Shown here piece by piece: positions 34,680 through 43,119 of a DNA stretch of 64,000 bases (positions within the stretch are counted from its first letter, which is position 1; each line of letters begins with the position of its first letter). A program made the translations under genes and the position numbers. The notes beneath the pieces were generated by a model, which saw nothing but the letters and a program-made list of their open reading frames with translations, had not been told where the DNA came from and did no database searches. Source of the stretch: Hyphomicrobiales bacterium (GTDB lineage: Bacteria > Pseudomonadota > Alphaproteobacteria > Rhizobiales > Devosiaceae); the NCBI GenBank assembly GCA_004144345.1, contig SEEL01000003.1, positions 1 to 64,000 on the forward strand. Direction: 5' to 3'.

Positions 34680-35645
34680 TTATGCCGCGCTTTCATAGGC
34701 AATTGTCGCGCGCAGGGCCTCGATCTCCGGCGTCGGCTCGACAAAACCGAGTTCCCGGCGGATGCGGGAGGTATCGAGGGTCAGCGGATAGCGCAGATCC
34801 GTGGCCTCGGCCCGCTCGAACTGCAACCCCTTCTGCTCCGGCGGCACGGTCTCGACTTCGGTGGAGATGTTCATCACCGCCGCAAAGCTCAGCAGCCATT
34901 CGAGCGGCGTACGGATATGCGCCTGCCCCACATTGTAGGTGCGGCCGGCGGCGCGCGGATCGAGCGCCGCCATCAGCATGGCTTCGGCGACGTCGGCGAC
35001 ATAGCCGTAGGAATTGGGCCAGTTGGCCGCGCGCTGGTCGAGCTTCAGCAGGCCGCCGGCGCGGACAGCCTTGATGGCCCAACCGAAGCGGTGCTGCTTG
35101 TCGCCCGGCCCGAAGATCATCGGTGAACGGATGACGGTGGTGGCGAACCGGCTGTCGGCCAGCGCCGCCTCCTCGAGGATGATCTTGTCGTAGTCCTCGA
35201 ACATTTCGGCCGGCACAGCCTTGGGGCGATGCGGATTGCCGCGATAGGGGAAGCGGAAATCGCGCAGCTTGTCGTCTTCCTTCGCCGGCGCCGCCTGTAC
35301 CGGCGGGCTCTCCTTGCGCAACAGCCCGCCATAGTTGGAATAGACGTCGACCGAGCTCAGCATCAGATAGCGGCCGCCGATCTCGCCCATGGCCTCGAAC
35401 ACGGCGCGCGTGTTGAGCATGCCGAGGCAGAAGATGTCGATGACGGTTTCGATCTGGTGGGCGCGGAAGATCTCGACGAGGCGCGCGCTGTCGAGGCGGT
35501 CGCCCCGCTCGAAGATCGCGCCCATGGGCAGATTTACCGGTTCTTCACCACGAGCGACCGCGACAGGCACGAGGCCGCGCAGCACCGCGCGCTCGGCGAT
35601 CGCCGTTCCGATGAACCCCGTTCCACCCAAAATCGCGATCGTCAA
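34680..35645 (-). CDS. NAD(P)-dependent epimerase/dehydratase family protein
   Basis: A 321-residue extended short-chain dehydrogenase. It has the nucleotide-binding motif GGTGFIG (8-14) and a sugar-nucleotide-epimerase-like body (YLMLSSVDVYSNYGG, RSPMIFGPGDKQHRFGWAI, TYNVG). The usual catalytic YxxxK is not evident at the expected place: the region after SSVDVYSNYGG reads into a charged linker and then FEDYDKIILEE, where Y-D-K-I differs from YxxxK. The gene is divergent from the galactofuranose-type transporter and separately transcribed. A role in sugar metabolism is plausible but the substrate is unknown. Confidence 0.85.
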   Translation of the reverse strand: MTIAILGGTGFIGTAIAERAVLRGLVPVAVARGEEPVNLPMGAIFERGDRLDSARLVEIFRAHQIETVIDIFCLGMLNTRAVFEAMGEIGGRYLMLSSVDVYSNYGGLLRKESPPVQAAPAKEDDKLRDFRFPYRGNPHRPKAVPAEMFEDYDKIILEEAALADSRFATTVIRSPMIFGPGDKQHRFGWAIKAVRAGGLLKLDQRAANWPNSYGYVADVAEAMLMAALDPRAAGRTYNVGQAHIRTPLEWLLSFAAVMNISTEVETVPPEQKGLQFERAEATDLRYPLTLDTSRIRRELGFVEPTPEIEALRATIAYESAA

Positions 35646-35746
35646 AGCCTTGTCCTCACGTCAGATTCCCGCCCCGCATGCCACGCCGCGAAAATTCTGT
35701 CACGCGGGCCGCGTCCACAAGTTACGAGCCGATCATCTGGGGTGTT

Positions 35747-35769
35747 TACATATAATAGTACTTTATGTA
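35747..35769 (+). promoter_or_regulatory. Promoter -10 inside a 23-bp palindrome (candidate GntR site) of the ytfQ operon
   Basis: TACATA-N11-TATGTA (35747-35752 and 35764-35769) is an inverted repeat with further partial symmetry inside (17 of 23 positions). A perfect -10 hexamer TATAAT (35751-35756) lies within it. It is 55 bases before ytfQ. The FCD-type GntR regulator at the end of this operon is the obvious candidate to bind. Confidence 0.5.
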
Positions 35770-35824
35770 GCGTCCCCTCATCGCCGCAGGTGAACACGCC
35801 GCAGCGACCACATGGGAGGACATC

Positions 35825-36799
35825 TTGAAGCTCATTACCAAGCTTGCCATCGCGGCAAGCCTCGCTACCGCTTTGACTTCTGTCAGCCTGGCCCAGGACA
35901 ATCTCAAGGGCCTCACGATCGGCTTCAGCCAGATCGGTTCGGAGTCCGGCTGGCGCGCCGCCGAAACCTCGGTGACCAAGCAGCAGGCCGAGCAGCGCGG
36001 CATCGACCTGAAGTTCGCCGATGCCCAGCAGAAGCAGGAAAACCAGATCAAGGCCATCCGTGGCTTCATCGCCCAGGGCGTCAGCGCCATCCTCGTGGCG
36101 CCGGTCGTCGCGACGGGCTGGGATGACGTTCTGACCGAAGCCAAGGAAGCCAACATCCCCGTGATCCTGCTCGATCGCGGCGTCGACGCCTCCGAAGACC
36201 TCTACCTGACCTCGGTCGCTTCCGACCAGGTCAAGGAAGGCCGCGTTGCCGGCGAATGGCTCGTCGGCGCCGTGGGTGACGCCACCTGCAAGATCGTCGA
36301 ACTGCAGGGCACAGTCGGCTCGACCCCGGCGATCAACCGCAAGAAGGGCTTCGAGGAAGCCATTGCCGGCCACGCCAACCTGACCATCGCCCGCAGCCAG
36401 ACGGGTGACTTCACCCGCGCCAAGGGCAAGGAAGTGATGGAAGGCTTCATCAAGGCCGAGAATGGCGGTGCCGACATCTGCGCGGTCTATGCCCACAATG
36501 ACGACATGGCCGTTGGCGCCATCCAGGCGATCAAGGATGCCGGGCTGAAGCCGGGCACCGACATCAAGGTGGTATCGATCGACGCCGTGCCGGACATCTT
36601 CGCCGCCATGGTTGCCGGTGAAGCCAACGCCACCGTCGAACTGACCCCGAACATGGCCGGCCCGGCCTTCGACGCCCTGTCGAAGTATCTCGCCGACGGC
36701 ACCCTGCCGGAGAAGTTCATCATCACCGAGTCCAAGCTCTACACACCGGCGGACAACCCGCAGGGCGAGTATGACACCCGCAAGGGTCTGGGCTACTAA
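35825..36799 (+). CDS. ytfQ: Galactofuranose-type ABC transporter substrate-binding protein (YtfQ-like)
   Basis: A 324-residue periplasmic binding protein of the ribose/CUT2 class. The signal peptide ends near SLA-Q (residue 23). The mature protein reads LKGLTIGFSQIGSESGWRAAETSV, the close YtfQ pattern, and carries IAQGVSAILVAPVVATGWDDVL and YAHNDDMAVGAIQAIKDAG. YtfQ of E. coli binds galactofuranose. The start codon is TTG at 35825, preceded at five bases by GGGAGGA. The whole ytfQ-ytfR-ytfT-yjfF set follows in order. A hairpin with a GTGA tetraloop lies just after the gene. Confidence 0.93.
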   Translation: MKLITKLAIAASLATALTSVSLAQDNLKGLTIGFSQIGSESGWRAAETSVTKQQAEQRGIDLKFADAQQKQENQIKAIRGFIAQGVSAILVAPVVATGWDDVLTEAKEANIPVILLDRGVDASEDLYLTSVASDQVKEGRVAGEWLVGAVGDATCKIVELQGTVGSTPAINRKKGFEEAIAGHANLTIARSQTGDFTRAKGKEVMEGFIKAENGGADICAVYAHNDDMAVGAIQAIKDAGLKPGTDIKVVSIDAVPDIFAAMVAGEANATVELTPNMAGPAFDALSKYLADGTLPEKFIITESKLYTPADNPQGEYDTRKGLGY

Positions 36800-36813
36800 T
36801 CGGTTCGCAATCA

Positions 36814-36837
36814 GTCCCGCCGGGTGACCGGCGGGAC
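36814..36837 (+). terminator. Stable hairpin after ytfQ
   Basis: A perfect 10-bp stem (GTCCCGCCGG, 36814-36823, with CCGGCGGGAC, 36828-36837) closes a GTGA loop, a stable GNRA-type tetraloop in RNA. No T tract follows. It sits 14 bases past the stop codon and 102 before ytfR and most likely protects the ytfQ mRNA. Confidence 0.7.
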
Positions 36838-36939
36838 GTCTCGCGACAGAGGCGGACCAGCACCGGCCGAACGCTTGCTCTCCTGGGCGCTCGGCCGGAA
36901 GCTCAAGGTAGGCCCGGCCGCGCCGAGGGGGAGGATGCC

Positions 36940-38457
36940 ATGCAGGACGGCCCGTACGTGCTCGAGGCGCGTGGCGTCATCAAGATTTTCGGCAACCACG
37001 TTGCCCTCGACTCCGTCGATTTCGGCCTCAAGGCCGGCGAAGTGCATGCGCTGCTCGGCGAAAACGGCGCCGGCAAATCCACCCTCATCAAAATCCTGAC
37101 CGGTGTGTACCAGCCCGATGGCGGCGGCGTGTTCGTCGATGGCACGGCGGTGTCGCTCGACAATCCGCTGCACGCGCAGACCCACGGCATCGGCACCGTG
37201 TACCAGGAAGTGAATCTGCTGCCGAACCGTTCGGTAGCGGAGAACCTCTATCTCGGCCACCAGCCGACGCGCTTCGGCCTCGTCGACCGCCGCAAGATGG
37301 AGAGCGCCGCAAAAGTGCTGCTGAAGCGCTATGGCCTCAACATTGATCCGGGCAGTGAACTCGGCACGCACTCTGTTGCTGTGCAGCAGATCGTTGCGAT
37401 TGCCCGCGCCGTCGAACTCTCGGGCAAGGTACTGATCCTCGATGAGCCCACCGCCAGCCTCGACCGCAATGAAGTGGCGCGGCTCTTCGAGGTGATCGGC
37501 GATCTGAAGCGCTCGGGCCTCGCCATCATCTTCATCACGCATTTCCTCGACCAGGTGTTCGCCATCTCGGATCGCGTCACGGTGCTGCGCAATGGGCGGC
37601 TGGTCGAGACGCGCGAACTGAACTCGGTGACGCGCACCGACGTGGTGCGGCTGATGCTGGGCAAGGACATTGCCTTTTCGGGCGCCACCGATCTCGAGCC
37701 GGACGGGCCGACGACGGACGTATTGCTCGACTTCAGGGGTTATGGCCGCTCCAAGAGCGTGCAGCCCTTCGATCTCACCATCCACAAGGGCGAAGTGATC
37801 GGCATTGCCGGATTGCTCGGCTCGGGCCGCACCGAGATGGCGCGCATCATGTTCGGCGCCGACCCGGCCGATCAGGGCTCGATGAGCCTCAGCGGCAAGC
37901 CGACCGCGGTGCGCAGCACCAGCGAGGCCATCTCGCATGGCTTCGGCTTCTGCCCCGAGGACCGCAAGGCCGAGGGCATTCTGGGCGACCTCAGCGTGCG
38001 CGAGAACATCGTCATTGCGCTGCAAGGCAAGCTCGGCTGGTTCCGCGCACTCAACCGCGACGAGCAGTTGGAGATTGCCGGCAAGTTCGGCGAGGCGATG
38101 GATATCCGCGCCGCCTCGCTCGACATGCCCGTGAAACTGCTGTCGGGCGGCAACCAGCAGAAGGTGATCCTCAGCCGCTGGCTGGCGACCGATCCGAGCT
38201 TCCTCATTCTCGACGAACCCACTCGCGGCATCGATGTGGGCGCCCATGCCGAGATTGTCCGTACCATCAACCGGCTGCGCGACGATGGCATGGCGATGGT
38301 GGTCATCTCCTCCGAGCTCGACGAGGTGGTCGCCTATTCGTCCCGCATCGTGGTGATGCGCGACCGCGAGATGGTGGCTGAGCTGCGCGGCAAGAACATC
38401 AACCCGGGGATCATCGTGCAGGCGATCGCCAACCATCCCGACGAGGTGCAAGCGTGA
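36940..38457 (+). CDS. ytfR: Sugar ABC transporter ATP-binding protein with two ATPase domains (YtfR-like)
   Basis: A 505-residue tandem ATPase of the CUT2 type. The first domain has Walker A GENGAGKST (40-48) and Walker B VLILDEPTASLD. The second has the degenerate A loop GLLGSGRTE and a good signature LLSGGNQQKVILSRWL with Walker B FLILDEPTRGID. The second site's degenerate Walker A is normal for RbsA/YtfR proteins. The ATG at 36940 has GGGGAGGA eight bases upstream. It energises the YtfT/YjfF permeases and overlaps ytfT by four bases (GTGA). Confidence 0.95.
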   Translation: MQDGPYVLEARGVIKIFGNHVALDSVDFGLKAGEVHALLGENGAGKSTLIKILTGVYQPDGGGVFVDGTAVSLDNPLHAQTHGIGTVYQEVNLLPNRSVAENLYLGHQPTRFGLVDRRKMESAAKVLLKRYGLNIDPGSELGTHSVAVQQIVAIARAVELSGKVLILDEPTASLDRNEVARLFEVIGDLKRSGLAIIFITHFLDQVFAISDRVTVLRNGRLVETRELNSVTRTDVVRLMLGKDIAFSGATDLEPDGPTTDVLLDFRGYGRSKSVQPFDLTIHKGEVIGIAGLLGSGRTEMARIMFGADPADQGSMSLSGKPTAVRSTSEAISHGFGFCPEDRKAEGILGDLSVRENIVIALQGKLGWFRALNRDEQLEIAGKFGEAMDIRAASLDMPVKLLSGGNQQKVILSRWLATDPSFLILDEPTRGIDVGAHAEIVRTINRLRDDGMAMVVISSELDEVVAYSSRIVVMRDREMVAELRGKNINPGIIVQAIANHPDEVQA

Positions 38458-39458
38458 AGCGCTTCAATCTGCAGGCGCTCGCCAATCCGCAATTGCTGGC
38501 GCTGGCCGGCGTGCTGCTGATCAACTGGATCCTGTTTCCGAACTTCTTCCGCATTTCCTGGCAGGATGGACGGCTGTTCGGCAGCATCATCGACGTGCTG
38601 AACCGCGGCGCGCCCGTAGCGATCCTCGCCGTCGGCATGACCATGGTGATCGCCACCAAGGGCGTCGACCTCAGCGTCGGCGCCATCATGGCGGTGTGCG
38701 GTGCCGTCGCCGCGACGATGGTGGTCGCGGGTTATCCGACGCCGGTAGCGGTCATCGCGGCGCTGGGCGTGGGCATCGCCTGCGGCCTCTGGAACGGGTT
38801 TCTCGTGGCGGTGCTCGATATCCAGCCGATCATCGCGACGCTGGTGCTGATGGTGGCCGGGCGCGGCATCGCGCAGCTGATCACCGAGGGCTCGATCGTC
38901 ACCTTCAACGACCCTGCCCTGATCTTCATCGGCACCGGCTCATTCCTCGGCTTCCCGATGGCGGCGGTGATCGCGCTGGTGCTGATGGTATTGGTGACGC
39001 TACTGGTCCGGCGCACGGCGATCGGCCTTTTCGTCCAGGCGATCGGCGTCAACCGCGCCGCGGCGTCGCTCGCCGGTATCCGCAGCCGCATGCTGCTGAT
39101 GCTGGTCTATGCGCTGAGCGGTCTTTGCGCGGCGATTGCCGGCATTGTCGTAGCCGCCGATATCCGCGGCGCCGACGCCAACAATTCCGGCCTCTGGCTG
39201 GAGCTCGACGCCATCCTTGCGGTGGTCATCGGCGGCACGTCGCTGCTCGGCGGCCGCTTCTCGATCCCGCTGGCGCTGGTCGGCGCGATCATCATCCAGG
39301 CGATGAACACGGGCATTCTGGTCTCTGGCTTCCGGCCCGAATTCAACCTCATCGTCAAGGCGGGCATGATCATCCTGATCCTGTTGATCCAGTCGCCCTT
39401 CGCCACGCAATTGTTTGTCCGGCGCAAGCTGGTCGTGACCAGGGAAGCCGGCAAATGA
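38454..39458 (+). CDS. ytfT: CUT2 sugar ABC transporter permease (YtfT-like)
   Basis: A 334-residue permease of the RbsC type. The segment NRGAPVAILAVGMTMVIATKGVDLSVGAIMAVCGAVAA is the family hallmark, and FSIPLALVGAIIIQAMNTGILVSGF marks the C-terminal helices. The GTG at 38454 overlaps the ytfR stop codon. It forms a heterodimer with the following YjfF-like permease, as in the E. coli galactofuranose system. Confidence 0.94.
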   Translation: MKRFNLQALANPQLLALAGVLLINWILFPNFFRISWQDGRLFGSIIDVLNRGAPVAILAVGMTMVIATKGVDLSVGAIMAVCGAVAATMVVAGYPTPVAVIAALGVGIACGLWNGFLVAVLDIQPIIATLVLMVAGRGIAQLITEGSIVTFNDPALIFIGTGSFLGFPMAAVIALVLMVLVTLLVRRTAIGLFVQAIGVNRAAASLAGIRSRMLLMLVYALSGLCAAIAGIVVAADIRGADANNSGLWLELDAILAVVIGGTSLLGGRFSIPLALVGAIIIQAMNTGILVSGFRPEFNLIVKAGMIILILLIQSPFATQLFVRRKLVVTREAGK

Positions 39459-40432
39459 AGCGCAGCCTGAGGCCCCTCGCCGCCACCACGATCATCTTCA
39501 TCATCGCCTATGCGCTGAGCGTCATCCAGTTCCCCGGCATGCTGTCGACGCGCGTGCTGGGCAATTTCCTCACCGACAATGCCTTCCTCGGCATTGCCGC
39601 GGTGGGCATGACCTTCGTCATCATCTCGGGCGGCATCGACCTCTCGGTCGGCGCGGTGATCGGTTTCACCGGCGTGCTGATCGCCGTGCTGATCACCTGG
39701 CTCGGCGTCCATCCGCTGCTGGCCTTCGCCATCGCGCTGGGGGTCGCGGCGCTGTTCGGCGCTTCGATGGGGCTCGCGATCCACTATCTGCAGGTGCCAT
39801 CCTTCATCGTGACTCTGGCTGGCATGTTCCTCGCCCGCGGCGGCGCCTCGGTGATCACCCAGGATTCGGTGCCCATCAATCACGAGTTCTACAGCTTCCT
39901 GACTGGCCTCGTGATCCGCCTCCCCGGCGGCGGCCGGCTGAGCTTTATCGGCCTGTTGATGATCGCCGTATTCCTCGTTGGCGCCCTGCTCGCCCACCGG
40001 ACGCGCTTCGGCTCCTATGTCTACGCGCTGGGCGGGAACGCCACGTCGGCCTCGCTGATGGGGGTGCCGGTGGCCCGGACGACGGTGCAGATTTATGTGT
40101 TGTCGAGCGTATTGGCCGCATTGGCAGGCATCGTCTTCTCGCTCTACACCTCGGCGGGTTATCCGCTGGCGGCGGTGGGGGTGGAGCTGGACGCGATCAG
40201 CGCGGTGGTGATCGGCGGCACGCTCCTGACCGGCGGCTATGGCTTCGTGCTGGGGACCTTTGTCGGCGTCATGCTGCTCGGATTGGTACAGACCTACATC
40301 ATCTTCGACGGCACGCTGTCGAGCTGGTGGACCAAGATCGTGATCGGCGTGCTGCTGTTCTTGTTCATCGCCCTGCAGCGGGTCATATTCGTCGCGTCCG
40401 CGCCGCGAGAGAAGCCGCCCGAGAAGGCATAG
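39455..40432 (+). CDS. yjfF: CUT2 sugar ABC transporter permease (YjfF-like)
   Basis: A 325-residue permease paralogous to YtfT, with FLTDNAFLGIAAVGMTFVIISGGIDLSVGAVIGFTG and YGFVLGTFVGVMLLGLVQTYIIFDGTLSSWWTKI near the end. These are typical YjfF sequences, including the WWTKI tail region. The ATG at 39455 overlaps the ytfT stop by four bases; reading-frame sequence further upstream lies inside ytfT. It is followed one base later by the GntR regulator gene. Confidence 0.94.
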   Translation: MKRSLRPLAATTIIFIIAYALSVIQFPGMLSTRVLGNFLTDNAFLGIAAVGMTFVIISGGIDLSVGAVIGFTGVLIAVLITWLGVHPLLAFAIALGVAALFGASMGLAIHYLQVPSFIVTLAGMFLARGGASVITQDSVPINHEFYSFLTGLVIRLPGGGRLSFIGLLMIAVFLVGALLAHRTRFGSYVYALGGNATSASLMGVPVARTTVQIYVLSSVLAALAGIVFSLYTSAGYPLAAVGVELDAISAVVIGGTLLTGGYGFVLGTFVGVMLLGLVQTYIIFDGTLSSWWTKIVIGVLLFLFIALQRVIFVASAPREKPPEKA

Positions 40433-40433
40433 T

Positions 40434-41171
40434 ATGATCGAAGCAGGCAGCCTCATTCGCTCACTTTCGGGGCGACCTGCTGCGCGAAACTTCCACACCT
40501 TCGTGATCAATGAGATTGGTCATGGCATCGTCACGGGCAAGTTTCCAGTCGGCTCCATTCTCGCCAGCGATGCGGTGATGATGGAAAACTATGGCGTCTC
40601 GCGGACGGTGCTGCGCGAAGCGCTGAAGACGCTGGAAGCCAAGGGCATGATCGAGGCACGGCCCAAGGTCGGCACGCGCGTCTCGCCCACCAGCCGCTGG
40701 AACTTCTTCGACCCGCAGGTGCTGTCCTGGCATTTCGACGCCAAGCCCGACCGGCGTTTCTACGAAAGCCTGTTCGACGTGCGGCGGGCGCTGGAAGTGC
40801 GGGCAGTGAAGCTCGCCTCCGAGCGGCGCACGGCCGAGAATGTGCGCCTGATGAAATACTGGCTGCACCAGATGGACATGTCGGCCGGCAATCTCGAGGC
40901 GCATGGCCTCGCCGCTCTCGAAATCCACCGCACGATCGCTGAAAGCTCGGGCAACAGCCTACTGCGGTCGCTGACGGGTATCGTCGAGCTGACCTCGGCG
41001 CTGGCGCTGAAATCGCTGATCGGCGGCCCGACCGCCGACTATCAGGGCGCGGCGCTCGAGGCCCATTCGGCGCTGGTCGCGGCCATCGAGGAAGGCGCGG
41101 GCGCCCCGGCGCAAACGGCACTCGAGCAGATCATCGCCCTCGATGAGGAGCGGGCGCTGTCCCTGCTCTAG
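40434..41171 (+). CDS. GntR-family (FadR/FCD) regulator of the galactofuranose-type operon
   Basis: A 245-residue regulator with an N-terminal winged helix (GSILASDAVMMENYGVSRTVLREALKTLEAKGMIEARPKVGTRVSP) and an all-helical FCD ligand domain (FYESLFDVRRALEVRAVKLASERR...EIHRTIAESSGN). The FCD metal-binding histidine pattern is partly visible (H129-like H in EIH, and AHSALVAAI). It begins one base after the yjfF stop and should be co-transcribed. Related regulators such as DgoR control galactonate and similar sugar-acid genes. Its likely site is the palindrome at 35747. Confidence 0.92.
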   Translation: MIEAGSLIRSLSGRPAARNFHTFVINEIGHGIVTGKFPVGSILASDAVMMENYGVSRTVLREALKTLEAKGMIEARPKVGTRVSPTSRWNFFDPQVLSWHFDAKPDRRFYESLFDVRRALEVRAVKLASERRTAENVRLMKYWLHQMDMSAGNLEAHGLAALEIHRTIAESSGNSLLRSLTGIVELTSALALKSLIGGPTADYQGAALEAHSALVAAIEEGAGAPAQTALEQIIALDEERALSLL

Positions 41172-41884
41172 AGCGCCAGACGCTTCGTGCGGTCCTGCGA
41201 GATATAGGCCTGGATCTGCGCCACGATCTGGTTGGCGTGCTCATGCGCCAGCTTTTCGCAGAGTTCGGCGTCGCCCGCTTCGATGGCACTGACGATGGCA
41301 TCGTGCTCATCGACATATTTGTCGGGCAGATGGTTGTCGAAGCTCTTGTAGTAATAGAGCCGCAACAGCCGCCTGCCCTCATCGAGGAGGCGCGTGAACA
41401 GCGTCGTGAAGTAGGGGTTGCCACCGGCCTCGGCGATGGCGACGTGGAAATCGCGATTGTGCCCGATCATGCCGGGGACATCGTCCTCGGCCACCGCACG
41501 CGAATAGGCCGCCTGATACCGCCGCATGGCAGCCAGACTCGCCGACGTCCGCCCGCTGGCGGCAAGCCGCGTCGTGACCCGGTACATCAGGGTCAGAGCC
41601 TCGAAATAGACGGGCAGATTGCCAAAATCGATCGGCGCGACGATGGTGTTGCGGTTGGGGAGCTGGGTAACCAGCCCGTCATTGGCGAGGCGCACCAGCG
41701 CTTCGCGCACTGGCGTGCGGGACATTTTGAACCGCTGCGCCAGGGTGACCTCGTCAAGGCCGGCGCCAGGCTCCAGGCTGAGCTCGACGATTTCCCTGCG
41801 CAGGGCGTCATAGACGGTCTGCACACCTGAGCCGCGCACCCGAAGGGCGCCGGTTTCCGTCACTTTGGTCGCGGCTTTGGCCAC
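41168..41884 (-). CDS. GntR-family (FCD) regulator of the hydroxyproline-type locus
   Basis: A 238-residue regulator. The winged helix is GAGLDEVTLAQRFKMSRTPVREALVRLANDGLVTQLPNRNTIVAPID, followed by an FCD domain with HNRDFHVAIAEAGGNPYF and the EHDAIVSAIEAGD histidine segment that binds metal and ligand. It is divergent from the Liv-type transporter operon and separated by 113 bases that carry the promoter and repeated ATGCATGC sites, so it most likely controls that operon. Its stop codon overlaps that of the convergent GntR gene in a shared CTAG (41168-41171). Confidence 0.92.
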   Translation of the reverse strand: MAKAATKVTETGALRVRGSGVQTVYDALRREIVELSLEPGAGLDEVTLAQRFKMSRTPVREALVRLANDGLVTQLPNRNTIVAPIDFGNLPVYFEALTLMYRVTTRLAASGRTSASLAAMRRYQAAYSRAVAEDDVPGMIGHNRDFHVAIAEAGGNPYFTTLFTRLLDEGRRLLRLYYYKSFDNHLPDKYVDEHDAIVSAIEAGDAELCEKLAHEHANQIVAQIQAYISQDRTKRLAL

Positions 41885-41911
41885 CTTTTATCCCCTGCCC
41901 CGGACCCGGGG

Positions 41912-41973
41912 TTGACGGGAAGTTAACGTAGCGCCATTCTGTCGACAAGATGCATGCAGAGGGAAATGCATGC
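41912..41973 (+). promoter_or_regulatory. Promoter and repeated ATGCATGC sites before the Liv-type operon
   Basis: TTGACG (41912-41917) and a weak CATTCT (41935-41940) are spaced by 17 bases, placing transcription start near 41947. Directly downstream, ATGCATGC occurs twice (41950 and 41966), 16 bases apart. A TGTCGACA palindrome lies at 41940-41947. These are likely contact sites for the divergent GntR protein. Confidence 0.5.
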
Positions 41974-41997
41974 TCTGTAACAGGGAGATGAAAATCC

Positions 41998-43107
41998 ATG
42001 CGTAATGTCTTGAAGACCGCTGCGGGTATCGCGCTCGCGCTGGCCATTGGCGCGCCGGCGATGGCGCAGGACACCCTCACGATCGGTATCATGGTGCCCA
42101 CCACCGGGTCGGAAGCGACCTATGGCCAGGATATGGCCAACGCCGTGAACCTCGCCATCGGCGAGATCAACGCGGCGGGCGGCGTGCTCGGCAAGCAGCT
42201 GACCTCGACCATCGGCGACGATGGCTGCGACGCGCAGCTCGCCGTGAACGCCGCGAGCAAGCTCGCAGCCTCCAATGTCGTGGGCGTGGTCGGCGGCTAC
42301 TGCTCGGGCGCCACGGTGCCGACGCTGAAGATCTATGGCGACGCCAAGATCCCGCTGATCATCCCGGCCGCCAACTCGACCAAGCTGATCCCGGAGAACC
42401 CGGGCAACGCTTTCATGATCAACTCGACCGGCAATGACCAGGTCGCCAAGGCGATCGAGTACTTCACCGGCAAGGGGATCAAGTCGATCGCCATCGTCAA
42501 CCAGGGCGACGCCTATTCGCAGGATCTCGCCGACCTGACCAAGAAGAACTGGGAAGCTGCCGGCAACACCGTGACCAGCTTCGAGACGACCAACAAGGGC
42601 GAGCAGGACTACTCCGCTGTGGTGACCAACATCATCGCGGGCAGCCCGGAAGCCGTGTTCTGGACCGCCTATTATGCCGATGGCGGCCTCCTGATCCGTC
42701 AGCTGCGCGAGCGCGGCTACCAAGGCCTCATCGCCGTGGGTGACGGCTCGAACTCGCCGGAACTGTTCAAGATCGCTGGCCCCGCCGCTGAAGGCGTGAT
42801 CGGCTTCTCGAACCCGACCGCCGAATTCCTGCCCGATGCCAAGGCCTTCGCCGAAGCCTATCAGGCGCAGTTCGGTGCGGCTTCTGGCCCGTACTCGACG
42901 CTGAGCTATGACGCGATGAAGCTCCTCGCCTGGGCCATCAATACGGCCGGCACCACCGACTCCGCCAAGGTGATCGAGACGCTGCAGGGCGCCAACTTCA
43001 CCGACACCATTTCGGGCCCGATCTCGTTCACGCCCGAAAAGACCCTCGCCCGCTCGAACTTCGTGGTTCTCGAGGGCAAGGGCGGCGCCTGGACTCTCGC
43101 GCAGTAA
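41998..43107 (+). CDS. Liv-type amino-acid ABC transporter substrate-binding protein
   Basis: A 369-residue periplasmic binding protein of the branched-chain amino-acid (LivJ/K) class. The signal peptide (about 1-23, cleavage AMA-Q) is followed by DTLTIGIMVPTTGSEATYGQDMANAVNLAIGEINAAGGVLGKQL, the classic start of the fold. The context (two proline-racemase-type enzymes, a D-amino-acid dehydrogenase, a DapA-like enzyme and a reductase downstream) suggests hydroxyproline or a related imino acid as ligand instead of leucine. The ATG at 41998 is used because the ATG at 41988 runs into a stop. A hairpin follows the gene. Confidence 0.92.
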   Translation: MRNVLKTAAGIALALAIGAPAMAQDTLTIGIMVPTTGSEATYGQDMANAVNLAIGEINAAGGVLGKQLTSTIGDDGCDAQLAVNAASKLAASNVVGVVGGYCSGATVPTLKIYGDAKIPLIIPAANSTKLIPENPGNAFMINSTGNDQVAKAIEYFTGKGIKSIAIVNQGDAYSQDLADLTKKNWEAAGNTVTSFETTNKGEQDYSAVVTNIIAGSPEAVFWTAYYADGGLLIRQLRERGYQGLIAVGDGSNSPELFKIAGPAAEGVIGFSNPTAEFLPDAKAFAEAYQAQFGAASGPYSTLSYDAMKLLAWAINTAGTTDSAKVIETLQGANFTDTISGPISFTPEKTLARSNFVVLEGKGGAWTLAQ

Positions 43108-43119
43108 CAACTGTCGCAA

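Noticed and set aside
35719-35770. A standard -35 hexamer for the ytfQ promoter
   Set aside because: The -10 (TATAAT) is perfect, but no TTGACA-like sequence lies 16-18 bases upstream; I report the -10 and palindrome only.
38696-39454. Upstream extension of the YjfF-like permease frame
   Set aside because: The extra residues are Arg/His-rich and lie inside ytfT; the ATG at 39455 overlaps the ytfT stop codon in the usual ATGA way.
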